NCBI GenBank assembly: GCA_019429255.1 | Contig: JAHYIY010000002.1 | Coordinates: forward strand, 87,141-151,140 | Direction: 5' to 3' | DNA length: 64,000 nt | From: Desulfuromonadales bacterium | Lineage (GTDB): Bacteria; Desulfobacterota; Desulfuromonadia; Desulfuromonadales; Geopsychrobacteraceae | Shown here: in pieces, positions 47,899 to 58,263 of the stretch | Position numbering within the stretch: position 1 is the stretch's first letter | How the letters are laid out: each line of letters opens with the position of its first letter | Notes under the pieces: generated by a model | Told to the model about the DNA's origin: nothing | Seen by the model: the letters and a program-made list of their open reading frames with translations, nothing else | The model's database searches: none | Translations under genes and position numbers: made by a program

Positions 47899-49680
47899 AT
47901 GTCCGAAACTGCAGAAAATCTGAAGGTCCTTATTTGTACAGGAACAGGTGGACTAGCCTCCGGCGCTGCATCTGTTGTCGCAGCCTTTGAGGCGGAGTTT
48001 GAAAAAAAGGGTGTTGCCGCCAAGATCGGCAGTGCCTGTGATGTCAACACCACCGGCTGTCGCGGCCTCTGTGCTAATGATGTTCTGGTTGACATCTGCA
48101 AGCCGGGGGAAGAGCCGGTCACCTACGATTTTGTGACCCCTGACCTGGTTCCCCAGATCGTTGACGAACATGTTCTGGGAGGCAACCCGGTCGAAAAAAA
48201 GGTGGCAGGCCCTTATTACCACCAATTCCTCGAAAAGCAGCAACGCATTATCTTCTCCCGCTGCGGCACCATCGACGCTGAAAGTCTTGATGATTTTCTT
48301 GCTCATCGCGGATTTACCGGTATCCAAAAAGCCGTCACCATGAGCCAGGACGAGGTCATTAACGAGGTTAAGAAATCCGGTCTGCGTGGCCGTGGCGGTG
48401 GTGGCTTCCCGACCGGTCTGAAATGGTCCTTTGCCAAAGGATCTCCGGGCGATACCAAGTATCTGATCTGTAATGCGGACGAGGGTGACCCCGGGGCCTT
48501 TATGGACCGTTCAGTGCTTGAAGGCGACCCCTATGGTCTGATCGAGGGTTTGATGATCGGCGCCTATGCTATCGGCTGTAAATTTGCCTATGTCTATGTG
48601 CGCGCTGAGTATCCCCTGGCGATCAAGCGCTTGCAGCTTGCCATTGATACCTGTTACGAAAAAGGATTTCTTGGTAAGAACTGCATGGGATTAGGCTTTG
48701 ACCTTGATATGCGCATCAAGGCCGGTGCCGGAGCTTTTGTCTGTGGCGAAGAAACGGCGTTGATGGCCTCCATCGAGGGACAGCGCGGCATGTCCCGTCC
48801 CCGTCCACCATTTCCAGCGGTGCGCGGCTTGTGGGGCTATCCGACCAACATCAATAATGTTGAGACCTTCGCTAACGTCGCTTACATCTTCTATAACGGC
48901 GCTGATTGGTTTTCTTCTATCGGTACCGAAGGCACCAAGGGAACCAAGATTTTTGCTCTGACCGGCAAGGTCAAGCACACCGGTCTGGTTGAGGTTCCGG
49001 CTGGAACCACCATGAAGGAAGTCATCTACGATGTCTGTGGTGGCATTCTCAATAATCGCAAATTCAAAGCGGTACAGGCTGGCGGTCCTTCCGGTGGTTG
49101 TCTGCCGACCGAGGCCCTGGATGCCGAGGTTGATTACGATTCGCTGATCAAAGCCGGTGCAATGATGGGTTCCGGTGGTCTGGTGGTGATGGACGAGACC
49201 ACCTGTATGGTTGATATTGCACGCTTCTTCCTCAATTTCACCCGGGTTGAGTCATGCGGTAAATGTATTCCCTGTCGCATTGGCCTGAAGATTATGCTCG
49301 AAATTCTCGAGCGGATTACCCAGGGCAAAGGACAGGAGGGCGATATCGAAATGCTTGAGGATATGGCCCACGATATCAAGAAGAGTTCGCTCTGTGGTCT
49401 GGGCCAGACCGCTCCGAATCCGGTTTTATCAACCATTCGTTATTTCCGGAACGAGTATGAGACCCATATCAAGGATAAGGAGTGTCCATCTCACAGCTGT
49501 AAGGAACTGTTGCACTTCCGCGTGATCGAAGACAAATGTAAGAAGTGTGGTGTTTGCCCGCGCGTTTGTCCGGTGGATGCAATTGAGTGGGAAAAGGGCA
49601 AAGTCGCCTATATCAACCTGGATAAATGTACCCGGTGTACTTCCTGTTACGATGCTTGCCGTTTCATGGCGATTGATTGA
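47899..49680 (+). CDS. nuoF: NADH-quinone oxidoreductase subunit F with N-terminal 2Fe-2S thioredoxin-like and C-terminal 2[4Fe-4S] domains (HndC-like)
   Basis: GRGGGGFPTGLKWSF NADH site; ESCGKCIPCRIGLK; C-terminal CKKCGVCPRVCP...CTRCTSCYDACR; real start MSETAENLK. Confidence 0.96.
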   Translation: MSETAENLKVLICTGTGGLASGAASVVAAFEAEFEKKGVAAKIGSACDVNTTGCRGLCANDVLVDICKPGEEPVTYDFVTPDLVPQIVDEHVLGGNPVEKKVAGPYYHQFLEKQQRIIFSRCGTIDAESLDDFLAHRGFTGIQKAVTMSQDEVINEVKKSGLRGRGGGGFPTGLKWSFAKGSPGDTKYLICNADEGDPGAFMDRSVLEGDPYGLIEGLMIGAYAIGCKFAYVYVRAEYPLAIKRLQLAIDTCYEKGFLGKNCMGLGFDLDMRIKAGAGAFVCGEETALMASIEGQRGMSRPRPPFPAVRGLWGYPTNINNVETFANVAYIFYNGADWFSSIGTEGTKGTKIFALTGKVKHTGLVEVPAGTTMKEVIYDVCGGILNNRKFKAVQAGGPSGGCLPTEALDAEVDYDSLIKAGAMMGSGGLVVMDETTCMVDIARFFLNFTRVESCGKCIPCRIGLKIMLEILERITQGKGQEGDIEMLEDMAHDIKKSSLCGLGQTAPNPVLSTIRYFRNEYETHIKDKECPSHSCKELLHFRVIEDKCKKCGVCPRVCPVDAIEWEKGKVAYINLDKCTRCTSCYDACRFMAID

Positions 49681-49713
49681 TCGCGTTCACAGCTTGAAAT
49701 ATAAGAGGTCAAG

Positions 49714-52185
49714 ATGGTTAATCTAACGATTGACGGAAAACAGATCACAACCGCCAAAACGTCGACAATCTACGAGGCGGCCAAAGAGAACGGTATCTAT
49801 ATACCGGTGCTCTGTTATGCCAAAAAACTTCTTCCTTATGGCGCCTGTCGTATCTGTCTGGTCGAAGTAGAGCAGATGAAGGGGCGGTTGATCCCCTCTT
49901 GTACGACGCCGGTTACCGAAGGGATGGTGGTTACGACTACGTCCGATGAGATTAACAAGGTCCGCAAAACCGTTCTTGAATTTCTCCTCGTCAATCACGT
50001 GGTTGAATGTCCGGTGTGTGATAAGGGTGGTGAATGTGATCTGCAGGATCTGACTTACGAATATGAGGTAGTCACCAATCGCTTTCAGGGGGAAAAGTTC
50101 GATTTGCCGACCGACGAAGTCAATCCCCTGATTGAGCGCAACATGAACCGTTGTGTATTGTGCGGTAAATGTGTTCGGGTCTGTGACGAAGTGGTTGGCT
50201 ACGGCTCTTACTCTTTCATCAACCGTGGCTTTGAAACCAAGATTGCCACCGCTTTTGATCGAGGATTGAATTGCGAGTTCTGTGGACAGTGTGTGTCCAT
50301 GTGTCCCGTCGGTGCCATTCTGCCGCGTCCATTTAAATTCAAAGCACGACCCTGGCAGCTTAAAGAGATCGATACGGTTTGTGGCTATTGTGGCAACGGT
50401 TGTACCGTAACCCTCGGAGTCAAGGACAATCAGGTTCAAACCATCCGCTTCAATGAGGACACCGGTGTCAACCATGGCAACCTGTGTATCCGTGGACGCT
50501 TCGGCTATTCCTATGTCAACGATACCAAGCGTCTGATTAAGCCTTTGATTCGTAAAGGCGGTGAGCTGAAAGAGGCAAGTTGGGATGAAGCCCTTGCAAC
50601 TATCGTTGAAAAGTTCAAGTCGGCCGGTAAGGACCTCGGTATTATCAGTGGTGCACGCCTGACCAACGAAGAGTTGCTGTTGCTGAAACGGATCAGTTCA
50701 GCGCTTGGTACCCATCACCTTGATCACTCCGGGGGTGAGTGTTACCAGGGGCTCACCGCAGGTTTGAATGAAACCATGGGGATCAGTGCTTCAACCGGCA
50801 CCTTTCCACAGGTTGAGAAGTGTAACGCCATTCTGGCTATCCGTTCCGATTTTTACGAGACCCATCCGGTATTCGGTATGGTCATAAATCAGGCCATTCG
50901 CCGCAATGATGCACAATTGGCAGTGATTGCAGACAAGCGCGGCAAGTTAAGCAAGCTCCCTAATGCCCGCACCCTGATGCATAAGCCGGGCTGCGAAATC
51001 AATATGATCAATGCCCTGTGCCAGGTCATCATTGCGGAAGGGTTGGCAAAAACAGATGATTTGCAAGGATTGGCTGAACTAACCAAGGCGTTGGCAGACT
51101 ATACTCCTGAAGCTGTTGCCAAGATGGTCGGCGCGGACGCCGAAGCAATCAAAAAAACCGCACGCGAATTGGTCGGCGCAAAAAATGCGGCCATCGTTGT
51201 TGCTTATGGCTTGCCCTATACCGCACACAGCAAGGAAATCGCCGTTGCAGCTTCAAACCTGGCACTGCTGACTGGAATAGCTGGACGCGAGGGCTCAGGA
51301 TTATACCTGTGTGGTGAAAAAGCTAACAGCCAGGGAGCTATAGATCTGCAGATTACCCCAGGTCCTGCGGGACTGGGAGCACAGCAAATGCTCAACAGTG
51401 CAGCTGAAGGTAGCCTGCCGGTGCTTTATCTGGTTGGTGAAGATCCCGTTGTTACCTACCCTGATCAGGGACTGGTCAAAAAGGCCCTGGAGAAATCGTT
51501 CCTGGTGGTACAGGATCTGTTCCTGAGCGATTCAGCCAAATATGCTGATGTCGTCCTGCCGGCTGCTTCCTTTACCGAAAAAGATGGCACCTTTACCAAT
51601 GCTGAACGGCGCATTCAAAGAATTAGAGCCGGTATAAAATCACCAGGCGAAGCTAAATCCGACTTTGCTGTGTTTCAATCCCTGCTCAATAAGTTGCAGA
51701 AATCTGCTCCGGCAACACCGGCGGCGGCTTTTGACGAACTGGCTGGAGAGGTTGCCGGCTATGCCGGTATCGTCTATGAACAGATCGGTCCTCAAGGTGA
51801 GGTCTGGGGTGGAGAGACCCTGGCTCCGCTCAAAAAAGTTCTTATTCCGGTTGCCGGCAATGAACCTCTGCAGGCTGATTATCAATTGGTCGTTGGCAGC
51901 GCGCTGTATCACAGCGGCTCGATTTCGACGCGCTCAAAGGGTCCCATGTCCGTTTGTCCGGAACCCTACATTGAGCTTGGCCGTGACGACGCAGCAACCT
52001 TTAAGATAAAAACCGGCGACGTGATTCAGCTCAAAGCTGCAGGAGTGACTATTCAGTCCAAGGCCAAGGTTGATAACCGCTTACCAAAGGGCGTGATTTT
52101 CGCTCCCTATCATTTTGCGGCTCTAGGTTTGAACAAGATCTACACTGGTCAGTCTGTTATCGCAGTTGAGCCATCAAAGCTCTGA
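49714..52185 (+). CDS. nuoG: NADH-quinone oxidoreductase subunit G (formate-dehydrogenase-like C-terminal region)
   Basis: N-terminal 2Fe-2S, Cys-rich clusters, CGYCGNGCTVTLGVKDNQV MopB 4Fe-4S motif. Confidence 0.95.
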   Translation: MVNLTIDGKQITTAKTSTIYEAAKENGIYIPVLCYAKKLLPYGACRICLVEVEQMKGRLIPSCTTPVTEGMVVTTTSDEINKVRKTVLEFLLVNHVVECPVCDKGGECDLQDLTYEYEVVTNRFQGEKFDLPTDEVNPLIERNMNRCVLCGKCVRVCDEVVGYGSYSFINRGFETKIATAFDRGLNCEFCGQCVSMCPVGAILPRPFKFKARPWQLKEIDTVCGYCGNGCTVTLGVKDNQVQTIRFNEDTGVNHGNLCIRGRFGYSYVNDTKRLIKPLIRKGGELKEASWDEALATIVEKFKSAGKDLGIISGARLTNEELLLLKRISSALGTHHLDHSGGECYQGLTAGLNETMGISASTGTFPQVEKCNAILAIRSDFYETHPVFGMVINQAIRRNDAQLAVIADKRGKLSKLPNARTLMHKPGCEINMINALCQVIIAEGLAKTDDLQGLAELTKALADYTPEAVAKMVGADAEAIKKTARELVGAKNAAIVVAYGLPYTAHSKEIAVAASNLALLTGIAGREGSGLYLCGEKANSQGAIDLQITPGPAGLGAQQMLNSAAEGSLPVLYLVGEDPVVTYPDQGLVKKALEKSFLVVQDLFLSDSAKYADVVLPAASFTEKDGTFTNAERRIQRIRAGIKSPGEAKSDFAVFQSLLNKLQKSAPATPAAAFDELAGEVAGYAGIVYEQIGPQGEVWGGETLAPLKKVLIPVAGNEPLQADYQLVVGSALYHSGSISTRSKGPMSVCPEPYIELGRDDAATFKIKTGDVIQLKAAGVTIQSKAKVDNRLPKGVIFAPYHFAALGLNKIYTGQSVIAVEPSKL

Positions 52186-52266
52186 ACAGAAAATACAACA
52201 TTGTACCGTTGATAGTTTCTATCGACTTAAAATCGGCAGAAATGCCATAGCTGAAGAAGGAAGAGG

Positions 52267-53334
52267 ATGGTCATGACGCCAGAAGTTCTGACACTCTCGA
52301 ACACACCGGTTCTATTTACCGTTGCGATGCTGCTTAAAATCGCGGTGGCCTTTGTGGTCATGATTTTAATTGTTGCTTATGCGACCTATGCCGAGCGTAA
52401 AATCATCGGACGTATGCAGACTCGGCTTGGGCCGACAATGACCGGTCCAAAAGGTTTATTGCAGCCGATTGCCGACGGGTTGAAACTCTTTTTTAAAGAG
52501 GATATGACCCCTTCCCAGGCTCATCCGTTTGCTTTTGCCCTGGCGCCGATGATGCTGTTGGCCCCGTCTTTCGTCGCAATTGCCGTTATTCCTTTCGGCG
52601 GCGATCTCCACTTTACCTACGATGGTATCCAGTATGTTGTGCCGATGCAGATCACCGATCTGAACTTTGGTGTGCTGTTTATCCTTGCGATGGCCGGCTT
52701 GGGGGTCTACGGAATCGTTCTGGCAGGTCTGGCATCCAATAGTAAGTATGCCTTGCTGGGCGGCATTCGTTCGACCGCGCAGATGATTTCCTACGAACTG
52801 GCGGCCGGACTTTCCATTGTCGCCGTCTTCATGCTGTCGGAAACCTTGAGCCTGCGCGGCATCGTGCTGGCGCAGCAGGGACCTCTCTGGGGTATAGAAG
52901 CCCTGAAGTATATTCCCAACTGGTATATTTTTAGCCAGCCACTGGCTTTCGGTCTGTTTCTTGTTGCCTCGATGGCAGAGATCAACCGCACCCCATTTGA
53001 CCTTCCCGAAGCAGAGACTGAGCTGGTTTCCGGGTTCTGTACTGAATATTCGTCGATGAAGTATGCCCTGTTTTTCATGGCCGAGTATGCCAACATGATT
53101 ACTATTTCAGCCATCACCGCAACCCTGTTCCTCGGTGGCTGGAGCGGACCCTTCTATGGCTGGATGAACTTCCTGATCAAGGTCTTTGCTTTCATGTTCT
53201 TCTTTATCTGGATCCGGGCGACCTTCCCGCGTCTGCGTTATGATCAACTGATGCATATGGGCTGGAAAGTTATGCTCCCCCTGGCGCTTGCAAATATCGT
53301 GATTACCGGTATTGCAGTACTGCTCTGGCAATAA
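52267..53334 (+). CDS. nuoH: NADH-quinone oxidoreductase subunit H
   Basis: YAERKIIGRMQTRLGPTMTGPKGLLQPIADGLKLFFKED; EINRTPFDLPEAETELVSGFCTEYSSMKYALFFMAEY. Confidence 0.98.
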   Translation: MVMTPEVLTLSNTPVLFTVAMLLKIAVAFVVMILIVAYATYAERKIIGRMQTRLGPTMTGPKGLLQPIADGLKLFFKEDMTPSQAHPFAFALAPMMLLAPSFVAIAVIPFGGDLHFTYDGIQYVVPMQITDLNFGVLFILAMAGLGVYGIVLAGLASNSKYALLGGIRSTAQMISYELAAGLSIVAVFMLSETLSLRGIVLAQQGPLWGIEALKYIPNWYIFSQPLAFGLFLVASMAEINRTPFDLPEAETELVSGFCTEYSSMKYALFFMAEYANMITISAITATLFLGGWSGPFYGWMNFLIKVFAFMFFFIWIRATFPRLRYDQLMHMGWKVMLPLALANIVITGIAVLLWQ

Positions 53335-53358
53335 CCACAAGTTGCGTAGAGGATAGAT

Positions 53359-53757
53359 ATGTTTAAAGAGTTTGCCAAAGGCCTGAGTATCACGCTGAAG
53401 CATCTGCTGCCCGGGCATTCCACGACGGTGGAATATCCCAAGCAGAGACTGGAGATCTCCCCGCGCTTTCGTGGCCTGCATCGCCTGGTGCCTGCTCAGG
53501 ACCGTGAAAAATGTGTCGCCTGTTATCTGTGTCCGACCGTCTGCCCGGCTAAATGCATTACGGTGGAATCGGAAGAGAACGAAAAGGGCGAAAAATATCC
53601 AAGAGTCTACGAAATCGATCTGCTGCGGTGCATTTTCTGTGGCTACTGCGTAGAGGCTTGTCCGGTTGAAGCTATCGAAATGACGAGCGCTTATGAACTG
53701 GCCAACTTCAAGCGTGGTGATTTTATGTATGACAAAGCACGTCTTCTCAAGTCGTAA
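53359..53757 (+). CDS. nuoI: NADH-quinone oxidoreductase subunit I
   Basis: CVACYLCPTVCPAKCI and CIFCGYCVEACPVEAI. Confidence 0.98.
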   Translation: MFKEFAKGLSITLKHLLPGHSTTVEYPKQRLEISPRFRGLHRLVPAQDREKCVACYLCPTVCPAKCITVESEENEKGEKYPRVYEIDLLRCIFCGYCVEACPVEAIEMTSAYELANFKRGDFMYDKARLLKS

Positions 53758-53775
53758 CAAGGAGCTGCGTACCCA

Positions 53776-54279
53776 ATGGAAATTCTATTCTTTTATCTTG
53801 TTGCAGGGGTCGCGATTGTATCGGCATTTTTTGTTGTCAAATGCCGTAATCCGATTAACAGCGCTCTGAATCTGGTGACGACCTTTATTTGTCTGGCAGT
53901 TTTCTACGTTATGCTCGAGTCACCCTTTATGGCAGCTATTCAGATTATCGTTTACGCCGGTGCCATTATGGTGTTGATCATCTTCGTGATCATGCTGCTC
54001 AACTTCGGGCAAACGATCAAAGGGCGCTATACCCATGGTATCGCAGCGGGCGGGCTGGTCTCTGTGCTGCTGATGTTGGTAGCCACCCAGTTAGTGCGTA
54101 GCGGTGATGCGACGGGAACCGGCGGTGCGGTGACCAGTGCCATGCTGGCTGAGGTTGGTCACACCGAACTGATCGGACGGGCGCTGTTCCTGGATTTTGT
54201 CCTGCCCTTTGAAATTGCCGGGGTATTGTTGCTGATCGCCATTGTCGGCGCGTTGATAATTGCCAAACAAAAAGTCTAA
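53776..54279 (+). CDS. nuoJ: NADH-quinone oxidoreductase subunit J
   Basis: NPINSALNLVTTFICLAVFYVMLESPFMAAIQIIVYAGAIMVLIIFVIML. Confidence 0.97.
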   Translation: MEILFFYLVAGVAIVSAFFVVKCRNPINSALNLVTTFICLAVFYVMLESPFMAAIQIIVYAGAIMVLIIFVIMLLNFGQTIKGRYTHGIAAGGLVSVLLMLVATQLVRSGDATGTGGAVTSAMLAEVGHTELIGRALFLDFVLPFEIAGVLLLIAIVGALIIAKQKV

Positions 54280-54304
54280 CAGAGAACGACCTGGGAGATA
54301 AATC

Positions 54305-54607
54305 ATGATTACTGTCACTCACTACCTAATGTTGAGCGCTATTTTGTTCGCAATAGGTACCCTTGGAGTCCTCACGCGTAAAAACGCCATCGTCGTTTTT
54401 ATGTGTATTGAGGTCATGCTCAACGCGGTAAACCTGACCTTTATCGCCCTGTCACGACATGTCGGCAACTTGGATGGTCAGATCTTTGTGTTTTTTGTCA
54501 TGACGGTTGCTGCTGCTGAAGCGGCTGTAGGTCTGGCGTTGCTTATTGCTTTCCACCGCAATAAAGAGACTCTCGACGTCGACGATTTTAATATGCTCAA
54601 GTGGTGA
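54305..54607 (+). CDS. nuoK: NADH-quinone oxidoreductase subunit K
   Basis: [48 protein letters not shown]. Confidence 0.97.
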   Translation: MITVTHYLMLSAILFAIGTLGVLTRKNAIVVFMCIEVMLNAVNLTFIALSRHVGNLDGQIFVFFVMTVAAAEAAVGLALLIAFHRNKETLDVDDFNMLKW

Positions 54608-54650
54608 TCCCTACCACATTTACGGGTGTTTCAGCTAATAGGAGAGTTTG

Positions 54651-56615
54651 ATGTACGGTAATCTGTGGCTCATCCCATTCTTCCCGCTTCTTGGGGCGAT
54701 AATTAATGGCCTGTTCGGCAAGAAGATCAAGAATGAAGCGGTCATTGGCGGTATCGGTACCCTGATGATCTTCCTTTCATTCCTGGTAGCGGTGCAGAAC
54801 TTTTTCAGACTGATCGGTGATACCGTAAAAGTCCATGAAATCGTTCTCGCTTCCTGGATGACGGTTGGTAATCTTCAGGTCAACTGGGAATTATTGCTTG
54901 ATCCTCTTTCCGCCGTGATGATTCTGGTGGTTACCGGGGTTGGTACCCTGATCCATCTGTACTCCATCGGTTATATGCATGGAGAGACCGGCTACTACAG
55001 ATTTTTCAGTTACCTGAATCTTTTTGCCTTCTCCATGTTGATGCTGGTCCTGGGTGGTAATGCCCTGGTCATGTTTATCGGCTGGGAGGGTGTCGGTCTG
55101 TGCTCCTATCTGCTGATCGGCTACTACTACGAGAAGAAAAGTGCCAGCGATGCCGCCAAAAAGGCTTTCGTTGTTAACCGTATTGGTGACTTCGGATTTC
55201 TCTGTGGACTGTTCATACTGTTCTGGGCCCTCGCCGGTCATGGTGTCTGGACCATCAACTTTGTAGAAATTGCTGCCAATGCTCATCTGCTTGAAGCCGG
55301 CGGGGCGCTGATCACTATTATCACCCTGGCATTCTTTCTCGGTGCTACCGGTAAATCCGCCCAGATCCCCCTCTTTACCTGGCTGCCGGATGCGATGGAA
55401 GGTCCGACTCCGGTTTCTGCTCTGATCCATGCAGCCACCATGGTTACCGCCGGTATCTATATGATCGGCCGGATGAATATCCTGTTCGCCATGGCGCCAT
55501 CAACCATGATGACGATTGCTATTATCGGTGCGGCTACCGCATTCCTGGCCGCGTCTATCGGCTTTGCCCAGAACGATATCAAACGCGTCCTCGCTTATTC
55601 AACCGTTTCCCAGTTAGGTTATATGTTCCTGGCTATGGGTGTCGGCGCATTCTCCGCCGGTATCTTCCATCTGATGACCCACGCTTTCTTCAAAGCCTGT
55701 CTGTTCCTTGGTTCAGGTTCGGTTATTCATGCCATGCATCATGCTTACCACCACGCCCATCTTCATGATGATCCACAGGATATGCGTAATATGGGTGGTC
55801 TGCGCTCGAAAATGCCGATTACTTTCTGGACCTTCCTGCTTTCCACCATTGCTATAGCCGGTGTGCCCTTTTTCTCCGGTTTCTTCTCCAAGGATGAGAT
55901 TCTCTGGTGGTCCTTCGGTTCGACTGCCGGTCACCCGATCTTCTGGATTATCGCCGTCTGTGTCGCCGGTATGACTGCCTTCTACATGTTCCGTCTGGTG
56001 TTCATGACCTTCTTCGGTGCTCAGCGCACTGACCCCCGCGCTAAGGATCATATCCCGGAGTCTCCCTGGACTATTACCGTACCGTTGATCGTTCTTGCCT
56101 TCCTGGCAGTGGTTGGTGGTTATGTCGGGGTTCCGAAAATCCTCGGTGGTGGTAATCATTTTGGTAACTTCCTGGCACCGGTTTTTGGTCCTGCCCAGGA
56201 ACTGTACAACCTGAATGCCCACGGTTCCCATGCCCTCGAATATACCCTGATCGCGCTGTCGGTCTGTATTGCCCTGTTCGGTATTTACATGGCCTGGTTG
56301 ATGTACATGAAGAATCCAGCGCTTCCTGCCCAGTTTACTGCGAAGTTTGCCGGCGTCTATCGCTTTGTTTTCAATAAGTGGTACATCGACGAACTGTACG
56401 ATTTTGTCTTTGTTAACCCCTGCAAGCGCTTTGGTACCTTCCTGTGGAAAATCTTTGATGTTCGTCTGGTCGACGGTATCGTCAATGGTTGTGCCTGGGT
56501 GGTTAAAGGAGTCGGGGCCGGTTTGCGTTACACCCAGACGGGTTACATGTATAACTACGCAGTGGCCATGGTGGTCGGCGTAGTCGTGATCGTCGGCTTT
56601 TATGTCTTTGGTTAA
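54651..56615 (+). CDS. nuoL: NADH-quinone oxidoreductase subunit L
   Basis: GWEGVGLCSYLLIGYYYEKKSASDAAKKAFVVNRIGDFGF; C-terminal lateral-helix region. Confidence 0.98.
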   Translation: MYGNLWLIPFFPLLGAIINGLFGKKIKNEAVIGGIGTLMIFLSFLVAVQNFFRLIGDTVKVHEIVLASWMTVGNLQVNWELLLDPLSAVMILVVTGVGTLIHLYSIGYMHGETGYYRFFSYLNLFAFSMLMLVLGGNALVMFIGWEGVGLCSYLLIGYYYEKKSASDAAKKAFVVNRIGDFGFLCGLFILFWALAGHGVWTINFVEIAANAHLLEAGGALITIITLAFFLGATGKSAQIPLFTWLPDAMEGPTPVSALIHAATMVTAGIYMIGRMNILFAMAPSTMMTIAIIGAATAFLAASIGFAQNDIKRVLAYSTVSQLGYMFLAMGVGAFSAGIFHLMTHAFFKACLFLGSGSVIHAMHHAYHHAHLHDDPQDMRNMGGLRSKMPITFWTFLLSTIAIAGVPFFSGFFSKDEILWWSFGSTAGHPIFWIIAVCVAGMTAFYMFRLVFMTFFGAQRTDPRAKDHIPESPWTITVPLIVLAFLAVVGGYVGVPKILGGGNHFGNFLAPVFGPAQELYNLNAHGSHALEYTLIALSVCIALFGIYMAWLMYMKNPALPAQFTAKFAGVYRFVFNKWYIDELYDFVFVNPCKRFGTFLWKIFDVRLVDGIVNGCAWVVKGVGAGLRYTQTGYMYNYAVAMVVGVVVIVGFYVFG

Positions 56616-56664
56616 TTGTTAATTCTGCCCGCGAATACGATAAAGCTACAAGGAGCGTTTCCAC

Positions 56665-58224
56665 ATGGCTGACAACCTTCTCAGTATTATGACTTTCTTC
56701 CCGTTGGTGGGTATGATTGCCCTCCTGTTTTTACCCCGGGACAATGATGCAATGCTCAAGAGCTTTGCTTTGGCGGTATCTTTGATTACATTCTTAATCA
56801 GCCTTCCTCTGGCTTTTGACAATGTGTTCAAGACATCGGGCGGGATGCACTATCGTGAATTCTATGAGTGGATCCATGTTGGTGAATTTTTCCAGATGAA
56901 CTACAACGTTGGGGTTGACGGTATCAGCCTGTGGCTGGTGATGTTGACGACCTTCATTATGCCGATTGCGATTCTTTCCACCTGGAATGCCGTCAAGAAA
57001 AACACCAAGGGTTTTATGGCGATGCTGCTGTTGCTGCAGACCGGCATGCTGGGCGCTTTTATTTCCCTTGATCTTTTTCTTTTCTACATCTTCTGGGAAC
57101 TGATGTTGATTCCGATGTATTTCCTCATCGGCATCTGGGGTGGGGCGAACCGTATTTACGCAGCCGTCAAGTTCTTCATCTATACCGCTGTCGGCTCGCT
57201 GTTGATGTTGGTTGGTATCATCTTTGTCTACTACTACGCAATACAGTCTGGTGCCCCGGTCAGCGGCTTTGGCGTGCAGGAATTCTATCAGCTGAGTATC
57301 CCTTATAGCGCCCAATTCTGGTTGTTCCTGGCCTTTGGTTTCAGTTTTGCGATCAAAGTGCCCATGTTCCCCCTGCATACCTGGTTGCCGGATGCCCACA
57401 CTGAGGCGCCAACCGCCGGTTCAGTTATTCTGGCTGCGGTCCTGCTGAAAATGGGTACTTATGGTTATGTACGTTTCGCTATGCCCTTGTTTCCTGAGGC
57501 CCTGCAGACCTTCATTCCCTTTTTGGCCTTTCTCTCAGTTGTCGGCATCATCTATGGTTCTTTAGTCGCCATGATGCAGGACGACGTTAAAAAACTGGTT
57601 GCTTATTCGTCTGTAGCTCACCTTGGTTTTGTTATGCTCGGTCTGTTTGCCCTGAATATGCAGGGGATGGCCGGGGGCATGCTGCAGATGATCAACCATG
57701 GCATTTCAACCGGTGCATTGTTCCTTATCGTCGGCTTTCTCTATGAACGTCGACATACCCGCCAGATTTCAGAGTTTGGTGGCCTGGCCGGCAAGATGCC
57801 GATTTTTGCGACCATCTTTCTGATCATTACCTTCTCGTCCATCGGTCTACCCGGTACCAATGGTTTTGTTGGCGAATTCCTGGCACTGATGGGAGCCTTT
57901 GAAAGTAATCTGCGCTGGTACGCTGTTTTTGCTACAACCGGCGTTATTCTTGCCGCTGTCTACATGCTCTGGGTCTATCAGCGCATCATGTTCGGTAAGG
58001 TGACCAATCCGGCCAACGAGAATATCAAGGATCTTTCGGCGCGTGAAATTGTCATTATGGCACCTTTGTTACTGTTTGTTTTCTGGATCGGTATTTATCC
58101 CAATACTTTCTTTGACAAGATGAATCCCGCGCTTGAACAATTGCTCCAGCAGATAAACAACCAGCAGGTTGCCATCGTCGAAGTTGTGCAGCCTGTGGTT
58201 GCGAATGTACTAGATACTAAATAA
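56665..58224 (+). CDS. nuoM: NADH-quinone oxidoreductase subunit M
   Basis: FYIFWELMLIPMYFLIGIWGG; PMFPLHTWLPDAHTEAPTAGSVILAAVLLKMGTYG. Confidence 0.98.
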   Translation: MADNLLSIMTFFPLVGMIALLFLPRDNDAMLKSFALAVSLITFLISLPLAFDNVFKTSGGMHYREFYEWIHVGEFFQMNYNVGVDGISLWLVMLTTFIMPIAILSTWNAVKKNTKGFMAMLLLLQTGMLGAFISLDLFLFYIFWELMLIPMYFLIGIWGGANRIYAAVKFFIYTAVGSLLMLVGIIFVYYYAIQSGAPVSGFGVQEFYQLSIPYSAQFWLFLAFGFSFAIKVPMFPLHTWLPDAHTEAPTAGSVILAAVLLKMGTYGYVRFAMPLFPEALQTFIPFLAFLSVVGIIYGSLVAMMQDDVKKLVAYSSVAHLGFVMLGLFALNMQGMAGGMLQMINHGISTGALFLIVGFLYERRHTRQISEFGGLAGKMPIFATIFLIITFSSIGLPGTNGFVGEFLALMGAFESNLRWYAVFATTGVILAAVYMLWVYQRIMFGKVTNPANENIKDLSAREIVIMAPLLLFVFWIGIYPNTFFDKMNPALEQLLQQINNQQVAIVEVVQPVVANVLDTK

Positions 58225-58263
58225 TTGTTGATTGAATAAACACTGGTTCCGAGGAGCTGTTCG

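Noticed and set aside
46968-48122. 384-aa minus-strand ORF over nuoD/E/F
   Set aside because: Antisense to three strongly conserved nuo genes; no recognisable domain
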